DNA from: Brevibacillus reuszeri
Lineage (GTDB): Bacteria > Bacillota > Bacilli > Brevibacillales > Brevibacillaceae
NCBI RefSeq assembly: GCF_002897295.1
Contig: NZ_BEXF01000010.1
Coordinates: forward strand, 62,001-126,000
DNA: 64,000 nucleotides
Reading direction: 5' to 3'
The translations under genes and the position numbers were made by a program. The notes under the pieces were generated by a model that did no database searches, was not told the origin of the DNA, and saw only the letters and a program-made list of their open reading frames with translations. Position 1 is the first letter of the stretch, and each line of letters starts with the position of its first letter. Below, in pieces: positions 45,767 through 55,320 of this stretch.

Positions 45767-47159
45767 AGTTTTTTTCCTTTTCCTTATCCTTGTTTCCTGT
45801 TAATACCCGTTTTATCAGCTCATTTGGGTCAAAGCCGTACTTTTCCACAGCTCGCTCCCTGTTTTTTGTTTCCACAGTCTCAGGTTCGATGCCAAGCACC
45901 TCAGAAATATGGCGCCAGGCTTGTGTCTCCTGCTCTTTTTGCGTTTGCTCTGCGGTCCCTTGGGATTGGTTCTCGGCCTGCTTTGGTTTTAAAAAGAAGA
46001 TCGCAATAATCCCAAAGACCAGTGATAAACCTGCAATCGTGCTAAACATGACGGTGCGAGAAATCCCGAGCAACCATGTGAAAATTGGCGGTCCTACAGC
46101 CACCCCGATAAACCTGACACCACTGTATAAAGAGGTAATCATTCCACGCTCGGACTTTTGAACCGCTCCTACAATCATGCTGTTCAAGCAAGGCAGGATC
46201 AGCCCTGTTCCCAGGCTGCCGATGACGAGAATCCCGATCAGTGCGTACGCCCCTTTGACAAAGCTTGCAAGGACGTACGAAGCTGCTAGCATAAACATGC
46301 CCACGATAACAAACAGCCGCATCAGACTTAGCTTTTTCTTTATGATAAGCCCAGTCACATATGCCGCTATGCTCATTACCAGCAACGGTATGGCTAAAAA
46401 CGCCCCTTTTAAGACGCCATCAATTTTGTACTTTTCCTCCAGCAGATCTGACAGATAAAACAGCACGCCAAACAACGTAAACAGGCAGATGCTCCCGATA
46501 AAAAAGGCTGGCACAAGCCACTTGCCGTGCTGCTTGAAAACTTCTCCAATCGAGTGAATGTACTGCTTGATTGGTAACGGCTGTTTTTCCTGCTTTTTTT
46601 CTTTGGTCAAAAACAGGAAGAGGAGGAGTATCACTCCACAAATGATCGGGAATGCCAGGAAAACCATATACCAGGCAATAAGCGCGAGCAACGAACCAAA
46701 TATCGGGCTCAGTACTTTCCCAAGTCCATTTGAGGTTTCCATAAGTCCCAGTGCCCTGCTCTCAGAGGCCCCGTTAAATAAATCCCCGACCAAAGCCATC
46801 GCAATCGGAGCCGTACCAGCTGCTCCAATCCCTTGTAAGACGCGCCCTCCCATGATCATCATGTATGGATTGTCTACCCATAGCGCGGCAAGACCTGCGA
46901 GCAAACCACCCACCCCGTATAGGGAGAGTGCGACGATAATCACCATTTTTCTGCTGAAGCGATCTGACAAATAGCCTGCGAGTGGAATGACAATTCCTGC
47001 TGCAATGGAAAAGGCCGTGATCAATAGGCTCGTTTGCAAAGATGTAAGATGCAGCTTGGATTTCATTGTAGGCAAAACAGGTATTAGCATCGAGTTGCCA
47101 AGTACCATCACCAGTGGAATTCCAGTCAGTCCTATCAGGTTTTTCGCATTTTGTGCCAT
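45765..47159 (-). CDS. MFS drug-efflux-type transporter
   Basis: A 464-residue major facilitator. Twelve hydrophobic segments occupy residues 1-400, with the motif GYLSDRFSRKMV in the loop between helices 2 and 3 and GLMETSNGLGKVLSPIFG in helix 5, a pattern of proton-driven drug exporters (DHA1). A long charged C-terminal tail of about 70 residues (ETQAWRHISEVLGIEPETVE...) is unusual for the class. It starts 15 nt after the enolase-like gene, so the two are likely cotranscribed and may share a substrate. Confidence 0.82.
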   Translation of the reverse strand: MAQNAKNLIGLTGIPLVMVLGNSMLIPVLPTMKSKLHLTSLQTSLLITAFSIAAGIVIPLAGYLSDRFSRKMVIIVALSLYGVGGLLAGLAALWVDNPYMMIMGGRVLQGIGAAGTAPIAMALVGDLFNGASESRALGLMETSNGLGKVLSPIFGSLLALIAWYMVFLAFPIICGVILLLFLFLTKEKKQEKQPLPIKQYIHSIGEVFKQHGKWLVPAFFIGSICLFTLFGVLFYLSDLLEEKYKIDGVLKGAFLAIPLLVMSIAAYVTGLIIKKKLSLMRLFVIVGMFMLAASYVLASFVKGAYALIGILVIGSLGTGLILPCLNSMIVGAVQKSERGMITSLYSGVRFIGVAVGPPIFTWLLGISRTVMFSTIAGLSLVFGIIAIFFLKPKQAENQSQGTAEQTQKEQETQAWRHISEVLGIEPETVETKNRERAVEKYGFDPNELIKRVLTGNKDKEKEKN

Positions 47160-47174
47160 ACGAAACTCCTCATC

Positions 47175-48293
47175 CTACGCATAGGCGCTGCCATCCCAGC
47201 GCGTCGCGTTAATTATCTCCCAATTTGGCTCTACACCAATCCCGACTCCATCTGGAATGGTCACACTTCCATTGACGAGATGGACAGGAAACAAATACGT
47301 AAATGGATTCTCCATGACATCCCACTCAATAGGCTCAATTTGGTCAGCATCCATCTTTGACCAGGGCAACAGACACGCCTGGGCAAACAAGGTATATAGT
47401 CTGGCTAAGCTCCCGTCAAAAGAATGCGGCGAGACACGATAGCCAAACTCGCGAGCCATATTTAGATGGAGTCGAAATGCATCGATTCCTTCTGTATGCA
47501 ATAAATCCGGCTGGGCGATATCGATTGCACCCTCTTTATAAAGCGGAAGAAATTGGGCGCAGCGAACCAGATTTTCTCCCCCCGCAAGCGGGATGGATAA
47601 TGAGGAACGTAGTTTTACGTATTCCCCCGATCTATCCATAGGCATCGGCTCTTCTAGCCACATCCAGTTCCCATAGCGTGCAAAAAGAGGTTTCCATTTT
47701 GCTGCTGTCGCCAAATCGTAGCTTTGGTTGGCGTCTACCGCTACCTGCACGTTTTCCGGCAATGTTTTCATCAACGCCTCGATGTGAGCCTGATCTTCCT
47801 GAAACGCTTTTCCGCCGATTTTTACTTTCACTTGTTGGAAGCCAGCTTGTACTTGCTCTAGCACTCTTTGTATAGACAGCTGTATCCAGTCTGTGCCTTC
47901 CGTATAAGACTGGAACGAAGCATAAACAGGAATATGGGGGTGAATTCTGCCACCCCATAGCTGACAGACAGACATGCCTGCCGATTTGGCAGCGATTTCG
48001 GTCAAGGCCATACTGACTCCTGCTGCTGATCGCTGATGCCATTTGCTAATCACATCAACAAGCGCTATTCGCTCAGATGCTTGCTTTCCCAATAGGTATG
48101 GAATAATCCGCTCACGAAAGCCTTTATCCAAGGTAGGGAGCCAATCAATCACTTCTCCCCACCCATCTATTCCGGAGCGTGTGATTACACGTATGAGATA
48201 CGATGTCCGATAACGCTTGTATCCATTCGCATCGCCGTATGCTTGGGATAGGTGATGGAGGAGCGGGTACGTCTCAACTCGTTCGATCTGCAT
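47175..48293 (-). CDS. Enolase superfamily (mandelate racemase/muconate lactonizing) enzyme
   Basis: A 372-residue metal-dependent enzyme. The capping N-domain is followed by the barrel with the catalytic KVKIGG (Lys) near residue 165, the metal ligands in VAVDANQSYD, WLEEPMP and AGGEN, and the C-terminal SPHSFDG. These point to proton abstraction from a carboxylate substrate: racemisation, epimerisation or dehydration. The start is the ATG at 48293; GGAGGAG precedes it and a GTG frame from 48317 would overlap the upstream gene. It lies between the YlyA-like gene and an MFS gene. Substrate unknown. Confidence 0.78.
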   Translation of the reverse strand: MQIERVETYPLLHHLSQAYGDANGYKRYRTSYLIRVITRSGIDGWGEVIDWLPTLDKGFRERIIPYLLGKQASERIALVDVISKWHQRSAAGVSMALTEIAAKSAGMSVCQLWGGRIHPHIPVYASFQSYTEGTDWIQLSIQRVLEQVQAGFQQVKVKIGGKAFQEDQAHIEALMKTLPENVQVAVDANQSYDLATAAKWKPLFARYGNWMWLEEPMPMDRSGEYVKLRSSLSIPLAGGENLVRCAQFLPLYKEGAIDIAQPDLLHTEGIDAFRLHLNMAREFGYRVSPHSFDGSLARLYTLFAQACLLPWSKMDADQIEPIEWDVMENPFTYLFPVHLVNGSVTIPDGVGIGVEPNWEIINATRWDGSAYA

Positions 48294-48313
48294 ATTAGGC
48301 GTTGCTCCTCCTG

Positions 48314-49075
48314 TCACAGCAAATCGTTCCGCCCTTCCCGCTCGTATCGTTCTTCTTCATAGTCATCGTAATCGAGATAATTTCCTTTCCCCTCGCCTTT
48401 GCGCATATATTCCTCATATGTGCCGCTACGCATGAAATGAACGCTATCAGGACCGTGATAGCCTTCGATATCGGTATAACCGATTTCTTCCACAGCCTCC
48501 ACAAATCCATCCGGCTCATCGCTCTCGATGTACATTTCCTTGTAATCGGTCTTGTCGTTATCTACATAGGAAAATGGTGTACTCGAGGTACCCCACGCCT
48601 CAACGATTTGCCACGCATCCTCGCCATCAAAGCCATTCTGCCCTTCCTTTTCATCCAAAGACGTACGGCCAAACGGAGGCTGTAAAAACTCTTCCTCAAT
48701 CGGACGTGACTCGTTGACCATCGGAGCCGGTGCATGCTCCTTGCACGTCTGCGCTTGTGGCAAAGCCTCCAGTCTTTCTTCTGGAATTGCTTTTCCACAA
48801 ACCGTACAGATTCCGTATTGGCCTTCGTCCATACGGGTCAAGGCTTGGTCAATTTCCTTGAGCGTCTCCCTGTCCAGACTGTCCAAAGCCAAATCCTTTT
48901 CCCGCTCAAACATTTCACTACCGATATCAGCGGGATGGTTATCGTACATAGAAAACTCCTGCAAAGAAGTTGTCATCGGTTCTCTCATGCCATAATGGTC
49001 CTGCACACGATCCTCGAGTTCTTTTTTTTGGTCAAGCAGCTTTTGCTTGAAGCTAGCGATCTTATTCTGGTCCAC
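48314..49075 (-). CDS. ylyA: YlyA-like DksA/TraR family zinc-finger protein
   Basis: A 253-residue protein. The first 60 residues form a helical hairpin (FKQKLLDQKKELEDRVQ), followed near 85-120 by the TraR/DksA finger YGICTVCGKAIPEERLEA with a further Cys at TCKEH. A long acidic C-terminal half completes it. In Bacillus the ylyA gene also lies directly after ileS, so the name rests on position and type; the protein is known there as an RNA-polymerase-binding sporulation factor. The start is GTG at 49075 behind GAAGGTGG. Here the next genes are an enolase-like gene and an MFS gene rather than lspA. Confidence 0.8.
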   Translation of the reverse strand: MDQNKIASFKQKLLDQKKELEDRVQDHYGMREPMTTSLQEFSMYDNHPADIGSEMFEREKDLALDSLDRETLKEIDQALTRMDEGQYGICTVCGKAIPEERLEALPQAQTCKEHAPAPMVNESRPIEEEFLQPPFGRTSLDEKEGQNGFDGEDAWQIVEAWGTSSTPFSYVDNDKTDYKEMYIESDEPDGFVEAVEEIGYTDIEGYHGPDSVHFMRSGTYEEYMRKGEGKGNYLDYDDYEEERYEREGRNDLL

Positions 49076-49202
49076 GCTCGGCCACCACCTTCATTTGGTT
49101 TCCTCAACAGGTAGTATGTCTCGCACCCACGTAAATAACCCACCAAAACCAGAGGCTCATGGAAAATGGGAGCTGTCGCTTGGAGACTGTGCAAAAGAAA
49201 AA

Positions 49203-49230
49203 ACCTGCCATCCATTGAAGGACAGCAGGT
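49203..49230 (-). terminator. Terminator of ileS
   Basis: Minus-strand stem ACCTGCTGTCC/GGATGGCAGGT around a 6-nt loop, followed by five or six T. It lies 20 nt past the ileS stop. Confidence 0.85.
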
Positions 49231-49250
49231 CGTTTTGCAAAGAATGAAGC

Positions 49251-52034
49251 TTATTCGGTTACATGAGCGTAGTGTTCCTCTACGATATCAGCACAACGTC
49301 CGCAAATAGACGCATGTGACTCACGGGAGCCTACATCTTGTTTAACTACACGGCAACGCTCGCATTTGACGCCTTCCGCTGCCGAAACAACTGCAGAAAT
49401 ACCTTCCAGCTGTGCTGCTTCTGCCGGAGCTGCCACTCCATGAGCATGAAGCTCCACATCAGCTACGATGAACAGGTCAGCCAAATCATCCATAGCTGCC
49501 AACGTCTTTGCTACTTCCTCTGTTTGTGGGTAGAGTGCAAGCTTGGCATCTACTGAGTTACCAAACACTTTGTTGCGGCGCGCTTCTTCCATTGCTTTGA
49601 GGACTTCATCCCGAACTTCGAGGAAAGCGTCCCATTTTCTTTCTTCATCTGCAGAGAAGCTGAGATGCTGTTGATCTGCTTCCGGCATATCTGTCAGCTG
49701 TACGCTCTTCTCAGTAACACCTGGTACGAATGCCCATACTTCATCTGCAGTATGTGGCAGAAGTGGGGCAACCAGCTTCACCAGATTCACGAGGCAATCG
49801 TACATCACGGTTTGAGCTGCGCGGCGTTTCAAGCTGTCAGGAGCTTCCACATACAGACGGTCTTTACAAATATCAAGATAGAAAGCGGAAAGATCGATAA
49901 CGCAGAAGTTACGAACAGCATGGAAAACGGTATGGAACTGGTAGTCGTCGTACGCTTTGCGCACGCGGCTTACCATTTTCGCTGCTTTCGCCAGCACATA
50001 ACGATCCAGCTCGCCTAACTGTTCATACGCTACGCGATCTTTTGCAGGATCGAATCCATCGAGGTTTCCGAGCAAGAAACGGAACGTATTGCGGATTTTC
50101 CGATACACTTCTGCAATTTGACTCAGGATCGCATCAGAAATGCGTTGATCCGCCTGGTAGTCAACAGACGCTACCCACAGACGCAAAATGTCTGCACCCA
50201 TGCTGCTGATGACTTGTTGTGGAACGATTGTATTTCCAAGCGACTTGGACATTTTGCGTCCTTCGCCATCTAGAGTGAATCCGTGGCTCAGTACACCTTT
50301 GTAAGGCGCTGTTCCATAGACGGCAACGCTCGTCGACAAGGAAGAGTTGAACCATCCACGATATTGGTCAGAGCCTTCCAAGTATAGATCAGCTGGCCAG
50401 CTTAGTCCGCGTTCTCTCAGTACAGCCTGGTGACTGGAGCCAGAGTCGAACCAAACGTCCATAATATCGGTTTCTTTGCGGAAGTCTTTGCAATCGCACT
50501 TGCTGCATGTCAGACCCTCTGGGATCAGCTCATTGGCTTCACGAGCGAACCAGACAGAAGAGCCCTCTTTGCGGAACAGGTCTGCAACATGATTGATCGT
50601 AGCATCATTAATGATTGGCTCATTGCAGGACTTGCAGTAGAAAATCGGAATTGGTACTCCCCATACGCGTTGGCGGGAGATACACCAGTCGCCACGATCG
50701 GCAATCATGTTAGCCAGACGTGTTTCGCCCCAATGCGGAATCCATTTTACATTTTTGATCGCTTCCAGCATTTGCTCACGGAAACCGTCAATTGATGCAA
50801 ACCACTGCTCAGTCGCACGATAAATTACTGGTTTTTTGGTGCGCCAGTCATGTGGATAGGAGTGGGTAAAGAAGCTCAGCTTCAGGAGAGCACCGGTTTC
50901 TTTCAGTTTTTCTGTAATTACTTTATTTGCGTCCTCATAGAACAGACCTTCGAAGCCAGGAGCTTCACTGGTCATTTTTCCTTCGTGATCGACTGGGCAA
51001 AGCACACCCAAACCGTATTTTTGTCCAACGTTGAAGTCGTCTTCCCCGTGTCCTGGTGCGGTATGTACGCAGCCAGTACCTGCGTCCAGAGTTACGTGTT
51101 CACCCAGGATGAGCTGGGAAGTACGGTCATAGAACGGGTGCTGTGTTAACACACCTTCGAGCTCTTGACCCTTATGGGTAGCCAGCACTTCTGGATTTTC
51201 CCAGCCAATTTCTTTGCTAGCGGCTTCAAGCAATCCGCTTGCGACAAGGAATTTGCGACCGTCGACTTTTACTACGCTGTATTCCAGCTCAGGATGCAGG
51301 GAGATAGCCAGGTTTGCAGGCAACGTCCAAGGAGTAGTCGTCCAGATTACTACACCTGTTTCTGTATCCAATTTGCCTTTGCCATCTACTACTTGGAAGC
51401 TGACATAGATGGAAGGTGAACGCTTGTCCTTGTATTCGATCTCAGCATCAGCTAATGCGGTTTCAGAGGACGGAGACCAGTATACGCAACGCAGACCTTT
51501 GTAGATGTAGCCTTTTTTCGCCATTTCGCCAAAGACGCGAATTTGGTTGGCTTCATACTCAGGGAGCAGTGTCACGTAAGGGTTTTCCCAATCGCCGCGA
51601 ATGCCGAGACGCTTGAATTGATCACGCTGCTTGTCGATGTAGGACCACGCATACTCTTCACAGCGTTTGCGGAAATCGTTTACTTCGATACTGCGACGAT
51701 CCAGGCCTTGTGCATTGACAATCGCCTGTTCAATCGGAAGTCCATGTGTATCCCAGCCCGGGATGTATGGGGAACAGAAGCCTGCCATCGATTTGTAGCG
51801 CACGATGAAGTCCTTGAGAATTTTGTTCAGGGCATGGCCAATATGGATGTCTCCATTTGCATAAGGAGGACCATCATGCAAAATGAAGGCAGGACGTCCA
51901 GCTGTCCGCTCCTGAACCTGCTTATAAATATCCATTTCTTCCCAAGCAGCCTGCATTTGCGGCTCGCGATTCGGCAAATTGCCGCGCATCGGGAAATCCG
52001 TTTTTGGTAGCGATAAGGTTTTGCTGTAATCCAT
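49251..52034 (-). CDS. ileS: Isoleucyl-tRNA synthetase
   Basis: Charges tRNA-Ile; class I, 927 residues. HIGHxx motif [15 protein letters not shown] is near residue 60, and the KMSKS loop is MSKSLGN near 600. The editing domain lies between ([30 protein letters not shown]). A C-terminal zinc finger, CERCRVVKQ and CGRC, is present. The frame extends to 52205, but the ATG at 52034 behind AGGAGTGAATC is correct because upstream sequence is the T-box leader. Type: bacterial IleS1. Confidence 0.96.
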   Translation of the reverse strand: MDYSKTLSLPKTDFPMRGNLPNREPQMQAAWEEMDIYKQVQERTAGRPAFILHDGPPYANGDIHIGHALNKILKDFIVRYKSMAGFCSPYIPGWDTHGLPIEQAIVNAQGLDRRSIEVNDFRKRCEEYAWSYIDKQRDQFKRLGIRGDWENPYVTLLPEYEANQIRVFGEMAKKGYIYKGLRCVYWSPSSETALADAEIEYKDKRSPSIYVSFQVVDGKGKLDTETGVVIWTTTPWTLPANLAISLHPELEYSVVKVDGRKFLVASGLLEAASKEIGWENPEVLATHKGQELEGVLTQHPFYDRTSQLILGEHVTLDAGTGCVHTAPGHGEDDFNVGQKYGLGVLCPVDHEGKMTSEAPGFEGLFYEDANKVITEKLKETGALLKLSFFTHSYPHDWRTKKPVIYRATEQWFASIDGFREQMLEAIKNVKWIPHWGETRLANMIADRGDWCISRQRVWGVPIPIFYCKSCNEPIINDATINHVADLFRKEGSSVWFAREANELIPEGLTCSKCDCKDFRKETDIMDVWFDSGSSHQAVLRERGLSWPADLYLEGSDQYRGWFNSSLSTSVAVYGTAPYKGVLSHGFTLDGEGRKMSKSLGNTIVPQQVISSMGADILRLWVASVDYQADQRISDAILSQIAEVYRKIRNTFRFLLGNLDGFDPAKDRVAYEQLGELDRYVLAKAAKMVSRVRKAYDDYQFHTVFHAVRNFCVIDLSAFYLDICKDRLYVEAPDSLKRRAAQTVMYDCLVNLVKLVAPLLPHTADEVWAFVPGVTEKSVQLTDMPEADQQHLSFSADEERKWDAFLEVRDEVLKAMEEARRNKVFGNSVDAKLALYPQTEEVAKTLAAMDDLADLFIVADVELHAHGVAAPAEAAQLEGISAVVSAAEGVKCERCRVVKQDVGSRESHASICGRCADIVEEHYAHVTE

Positions 52035-52059
52035 AGCCTGATTCACTCCTAAATAATGA

Positions 52060-52425
52060 ATAAAAAAATAAAAGCCTCCACTCATCCCTGTAAAAGGGAC
52101 GAGAGAAGACTCCCGTGGTACCACCCTGATTGAGCGAATCCATTGGCAAAAGCCAACAGAAAAACGCTCCACTTGTCTCATCCGTAACGGGAATGACGCG
52201 CTCACTTACTCGCCTGCTTCCATCTGGAATTGATGGGTCACAGATTTTCGGGTATTGGACTCCTGGGTGATTTTCGTGCGATTGCAACTGGCCGGGTTTT
52301 CACCTGTTCCCGACTCTCTAAGCAGTGCTCCATCGCCTACTCTTCCCATTCATCGTCTACTTGAAGCAGCTGATTGTGCTGGTATTCAGCTGCCACATAT
52401 GTTTATTTGTAATCCAAAAAGTTTG
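52060..52425 (-). promoter_or_regulatory. T-box riboswitch, isoleucine-specific, upstream of ileS
   Basis: The minus-strand leader shows a stem I with AGTA and GATG boxes, a terminal AGAGA loop and a specifier bulge. The triplet ATC at 52269-52271, preceded by CACGAAA and followed by A, fits an isoleucine codon. The conserved T-box GGGTGGTACCACGGG is at 52112-52126, and a terminator hairpin with a T-run follows at about 52062-52111. Uncharged tRNA-Ile would stabilise the antiterminator and raise ileS expression. Confidence 0.92.
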
Positions 52426-52431
52426 TCTTTC

Positions 52432-52461
52432 ATTATAGTATCATCATAAACCGAACGTCAA
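52432..52461 (-). promoter_or_regulatory. Sigma-A promoter of ileS
   Basis: -35 TTGACG (52456-52461), an 18-bp spacer and a perfect -10 TATAAT (52432-52437) on the minus strand. It lies immediately behind the divIVA stop codon. Confidence 0.85.
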
Positions 52462-52465
52462 TGAT

Positions 52466-52951
52466 TTATTCAACAGCTACGGCTGAATCTGCCTGCTCGA
52501 TATCATCCCAAGCGCCATTTTCGAGCATTTCGAGCTGTGCCTCAAGCAATGTTCGGAAACGCATGCGGTAAACGGATGCCCGTTTTTTCAGCTCCTCGAT
52601 CTCGATCGCGATTTTGCGGGATTTGGCGAGAGCCTCGTTGACGATTCGATCCGCATTTTTCTCCGCTTCTTTTAAAATCAATTGCGCTTCCTTGCGTGCA
52701 TTGGATTTTACATCCTCTGCGGTCTCTTGGGCAACGAGTATGGATTTGCTCAAATTCTCTTCCAAACTCTTATAGTAATCGACGCGCTCATTCAACATCG
52801 CGACGCGTTCTTCCGCTTCTTTTTTTTCTTTGATCAGAAGCTCAAAATCCTTGATCACCTGATCGAGAAATTCGTTTACTTCATCGATGTTATAACCGCG
52901 AAAGCCAGTGCTGAATTCTTTGTTATGTATATCCAATGGCGTTAATGGCAC
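52466..52951 (-). CDS. divIVA: Cell division initiation protein DivIVA
   Basis: A curvature-sensing coiled-coil protein at division septa and poles that positions Min proteins and, in sporulation, the chromosome. It has 161 residues. The N-terminal lipid-binding domain is LTPLDIHNKEFSTGFRGYNIDEVNEFLD, and the rest is coiled coil (residues 30-145) with an acidic tail. The start is GTG at 52951 behind GTGGGGGG. It follows the ylm cluster as in Bacillus. Confidence 0.95.
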   Translation of the reverse strand: MPLTPLDIHNKEFSTGFRGYNIDEVNEFLDQVIKDFELLIKEKKEAEERVAMLNERVDYYKSLEENLSKSILVAQETAEDVKSNARKEAQLILKEAEKNADRIVNEALAKSRKIAIEIEELKKRASVYRMRFRTLLEAQLEMLENGAWDDIEQADSAVAVE

Positions 52952-53051
52952 ATGAACCCCCCACTTTTCCCGATAATTCGTTCTTTCTATTTTCGACAGG
53001 ATTTACCTTGTTTCCTGCCCGATTTTACAAATTTTTGCGTCCTGTTTCATC

Positions 53052-53825
53052 TTATGTAACCAGTCCAACGATCATGCGAATTCTTCCACTGCGAGTTGGC
53101 CCCGCTGTCTCAAGCAGTTTAAATCGCCCAAATCCAGCCATCGACACCATATCTCCAGTCCGTAGCTGATGAGACGGGTCTTCGACGATTTTCCAGTTGA
53201 CTTTCACTTTTCCTGCACGAATCGGGACAAGCGTTTTTGCTCTGGAGAGATTATGTACCTCCCCGAGAATCGCGTCGATACGCGGAGAGGCAACCGTGAT
53301 GGTTTTTTCCGTATATCGCGGCTCTGGAGGACGAAATTTCTCCCACGAAACTCGCTCAAACTGGACGGATGTACGATGAATTTGCGTCACCTGCGTGCAA
53401 ACATAATCCGCCACTTCCTCTTGCACAATGGAGTAGCAATGGTCAGCATCTGTGAGCATATCGCCAAATTTTTCTCGCTTTAACCCTGCATTCAAAAGGG
53501 CTCCCATCACATCGCGATGCTCCAACGCATGGAATCGCTGATCTGCTTTGATTGCCAAAAGTACGATTCGATAATCTTCGGGGTCTGGAATCAGATAGTC
53601 CGGGTGCAGAATCACTCTGACGCGCTCTGCCCCTTCATAGCCTCCGTTCGAAGAAACACTCACATCCTGCACTTGCGAGGCGAGGCTCTGAAAAATACTA
53701 AGCTGTCTGGGGTCCACAAAATCAGTAAGGCGCATGGCCTGCTTGCGCTCTACCAGCGTCAGCATTTCCAGCGCCCGTTCTACAAAAGGACGTTCTTCTT
53801 TTGCAAAATGATCAAATACACTCAT
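53052..53825 (-). CDS. ylmH: YlmH S4-domain RNA-binding protein
   Basis: A 257-residue protein with a C-terminal S4 domain (VLGEVHNLSRAKTLVPIRAGKVKVN, DMVSMAGFGRFKLLETAG) and an N-terminal region resembling RbfD/YlmH. YlmH family members help ribosome quality control. The frame begins MSVFDHFAKEERPFVERALE. It lies between ylmG and divIVA in the conserved order. Spacing to ylmG is 12 nt. Confidence 0.88.
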   Translation of the reverse strand: MSVFDHFAKEERPFVERALEMLTLVERKQAMRLTDFVDPRQLSIFQSLASQVQDVSVSSNGGYEGAERVRVILHPDYLIPDPEDYRIVLLAIKADQRFHALEHRDVMGALLNAGLKREKFGDMLTDADHCYSIVQEEVADYVCTQVTQIHRTSVQFERVSWEKFRPPEPRYTEKTITVASPRIDAILGEVHNLSRAKTLVPIRAGKVKVNWKIVEDPSHQLRTGDMVSMAGFGRFKLLETAGPTRSGRIRMIVGLVT

Positions 53826-53837
53826 GTTTTCACTCGC

Positions 53838-54101
53838 CTACATCAGTTTTACCAAAATAGTATACAATCCATCGTACGCAAGGCGCAGAGTAATCAAGGC
53901 GACGATCGGGGAAATATCGATAAAACCGAGTGTAGGAATAAACCGGCGAAACGGTGCCAAATACGGCTCAACCAATCGTTCCAATAGCTGCCCAATTCCT
54001 GTACTCCGCATTTGCGGAACCCAGGACATCAGTATGTATGCAATAATCATGAATTGATAAACGGTAAAAGCAAAATTTACGACTGTCAACAAGTAATACA
54101 T
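53838..54101 (-). CDS. ylmG: YggT family membrane protein YlmG
   Basis: An 87-residue membrane protein with two hydrophobic segments (about residues 5-27 and 62-82). The typical central motif is SWVPQMRSTG, with VEPYLAPFRRFIP following. YggT/YlmG proteins are linked to membrane or division functions. The start follows AAAGGGTGAGCC. It lies between sepF and ylmH as in Bacillus. Confidence 0.88.
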   Translation of the reverse strand: MYYLLTVVNFAFTVYQFMIIAYILMSWVPQMRSTGIGQLLERLVEPYLAPFRRFIPTLGFIDISPIVALITLRLAYDGLYTILVKLM

Positions 54102-54131
54102 TGGCTCACCCTTTTTTTCGTCGTTGAATCA

Positions 54132-54557
54132 CTACTCCTCCATTACGCTGGAGATGGTTCCTTGAATGTCCACGTGATCGGGAGTGCATACAAAAATAGT
54201 ATCTCCCACCTTTTGGATATCACCGTTCAGCGCATAGACCGTCCCGCTCAAAAAGTCGATGATTCTCTTCGCTTGATCCTTTTCCACGCGATGCAGATTG
54301 ACTACTACGGGTCTACGATGACGAAGATTGTCAGCGATATCTTGTGCATCACTATAGTGACGGGGTTCACAGAGGATCAAACGAATCCCCTCCTTTTCCC
54401 GCGCTTGAAACGGCACCACGTTATTTGCCCGGCTTTGGCTAGCAGGCTGTCTCTTATTGGAGGAATCAGTGTCGTCGTGTTCCTCTTGTACCGTTTCCTC
54501 GATGTATTCTTCGTTCTCCAAACCTAAAAACCCCATCAGCTTGTTCATGACACCCAT
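54132..54557 (-). CDS. sepF: Cell division protein SepF
   Basis: A 141-residue membrane-bound FtsZ-ring partner. The N-terminal amphipathic helix is MGVMNKLMGFLGLE, followed by a charged linker and the SepF core with ILCEPRHYSDAQDIADNLRHRRPVVVNLHRVEKDQAKRIIDFLSGTVYA (conserved motif in parts). The start follows GAGAGGAGGAAG. Located beside ylmE and ylmG, in the standard place. Confidence 0.92.
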   Translation of the reverse strand: MGVMNKLMGFLGLENEEYIEETVQEEHDDTDSSNKRQPASQSRANNVVPFQAREKEGIRLILCEPRHYSDAQDIADNLRHRRPVVVNLHRVEKDQAKRIIDFLSGTVYALNGDIQKVGDTIFVCTPDHVDIQGTISSVMEE

Positions 54558-54602
54558 CTTTCTTCCTCCTCTCTAGCTTGCTAGTCTTGTGCGACTCGCA
54601 TG

Positions 54603-55301
54603 TTATTCCGGCTTGACTAATACAGAGCCAAGACGAATATATGTAGCTCCTTCTTCGATTGCAACCTCAAAGTCACTAGACATGCCCATCGATAGCTCCT
54701 CGATATGCGCATGTGGGAACGCCCATTCGTTAATGCGTTCTTTCCATTCATATAAACCACGGAATACTTGACGCGCCTCTTCCTGATTATCGACAACAGG
54801 CGCCATCGTCATTAATCCAATGATCTTTATATGTTTCATATTACTGGTTTCACGCAAAAAAGCCAATACATCATTGGGACTAAGCCCAAATTTTGTCTCT
54901 TCGCCAGAAATATTCACTTGCAAAAAGCAATTCACTACGGTATCTAAGGCTTCTCCGCGTTTGTTCAGTTCCTGGGCGAGCGATACACGATCAAGCGAAT
55001 GGATGTACGGAAAGCGTCCCACAACTTCTTTTGCTTTGTTTGTTTGCAAATGTCCAATAAAATGCCACGTACCTCTATCTCCGTGCAGCTCATGCTTGGG
55101 AAGAGCATCCTGTACGCGATTTTCTCCAATGTCCATGACCCCTACATCCAGCAGGTCACCAATCGCTTGGGCATCGATGTATTTGGTTACAGCAATGATT
55201 TTCACTTCTTCCCGCTTGCGACCCGCCCGGTCACATGCCGCCTGGATTCTTTCCTCGATGGCTTGCAGCCGATCTTTTATTGCTTGCTGCTCATTCGTCA
55301 T
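54603..55301 (-). CDS. ylmE: YggS/YlmE pyridoxal phosphate homeostasis protein
   Basis: A 232-residue PLP-binding barrel of the YggS/alanine racemase-like family that keeps free PLP and amino acid pools balanced. The Lys that holds PLP is in VKIIAVTKY near residue 36. Other landmarks are IGENRVQD, WHFIGHLQTNK, NISGEETKFGL and LSMGMSSDFEVAI. It follows ylmD by 19 nt and heads sepF. Confidence 0.92.
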   Translation of the reverse strand: MTNEQQAIKDRLQAIEERIQAACDRAGRKREEVKIIAVTKYIDAQAIGDLLDVGVMDIGENRVQDALPKHELHGDRGTWHFIGHLQTNKAKEVVGRFPYIHSLDRVSLAQELNKRGEALDTVVNCFLQVNISGEETKFGLSPNDVLAFLRETSNMKHIKIIGLMTMAPVVDNQEEARQVFRGLYEWKERINEWAFPHAHIEELSMGMSSDFEVAIEEGATYIRLGSVLVKPE

Positions 55302-55320
55302 GATTTGTTCTCCTCTCCTA

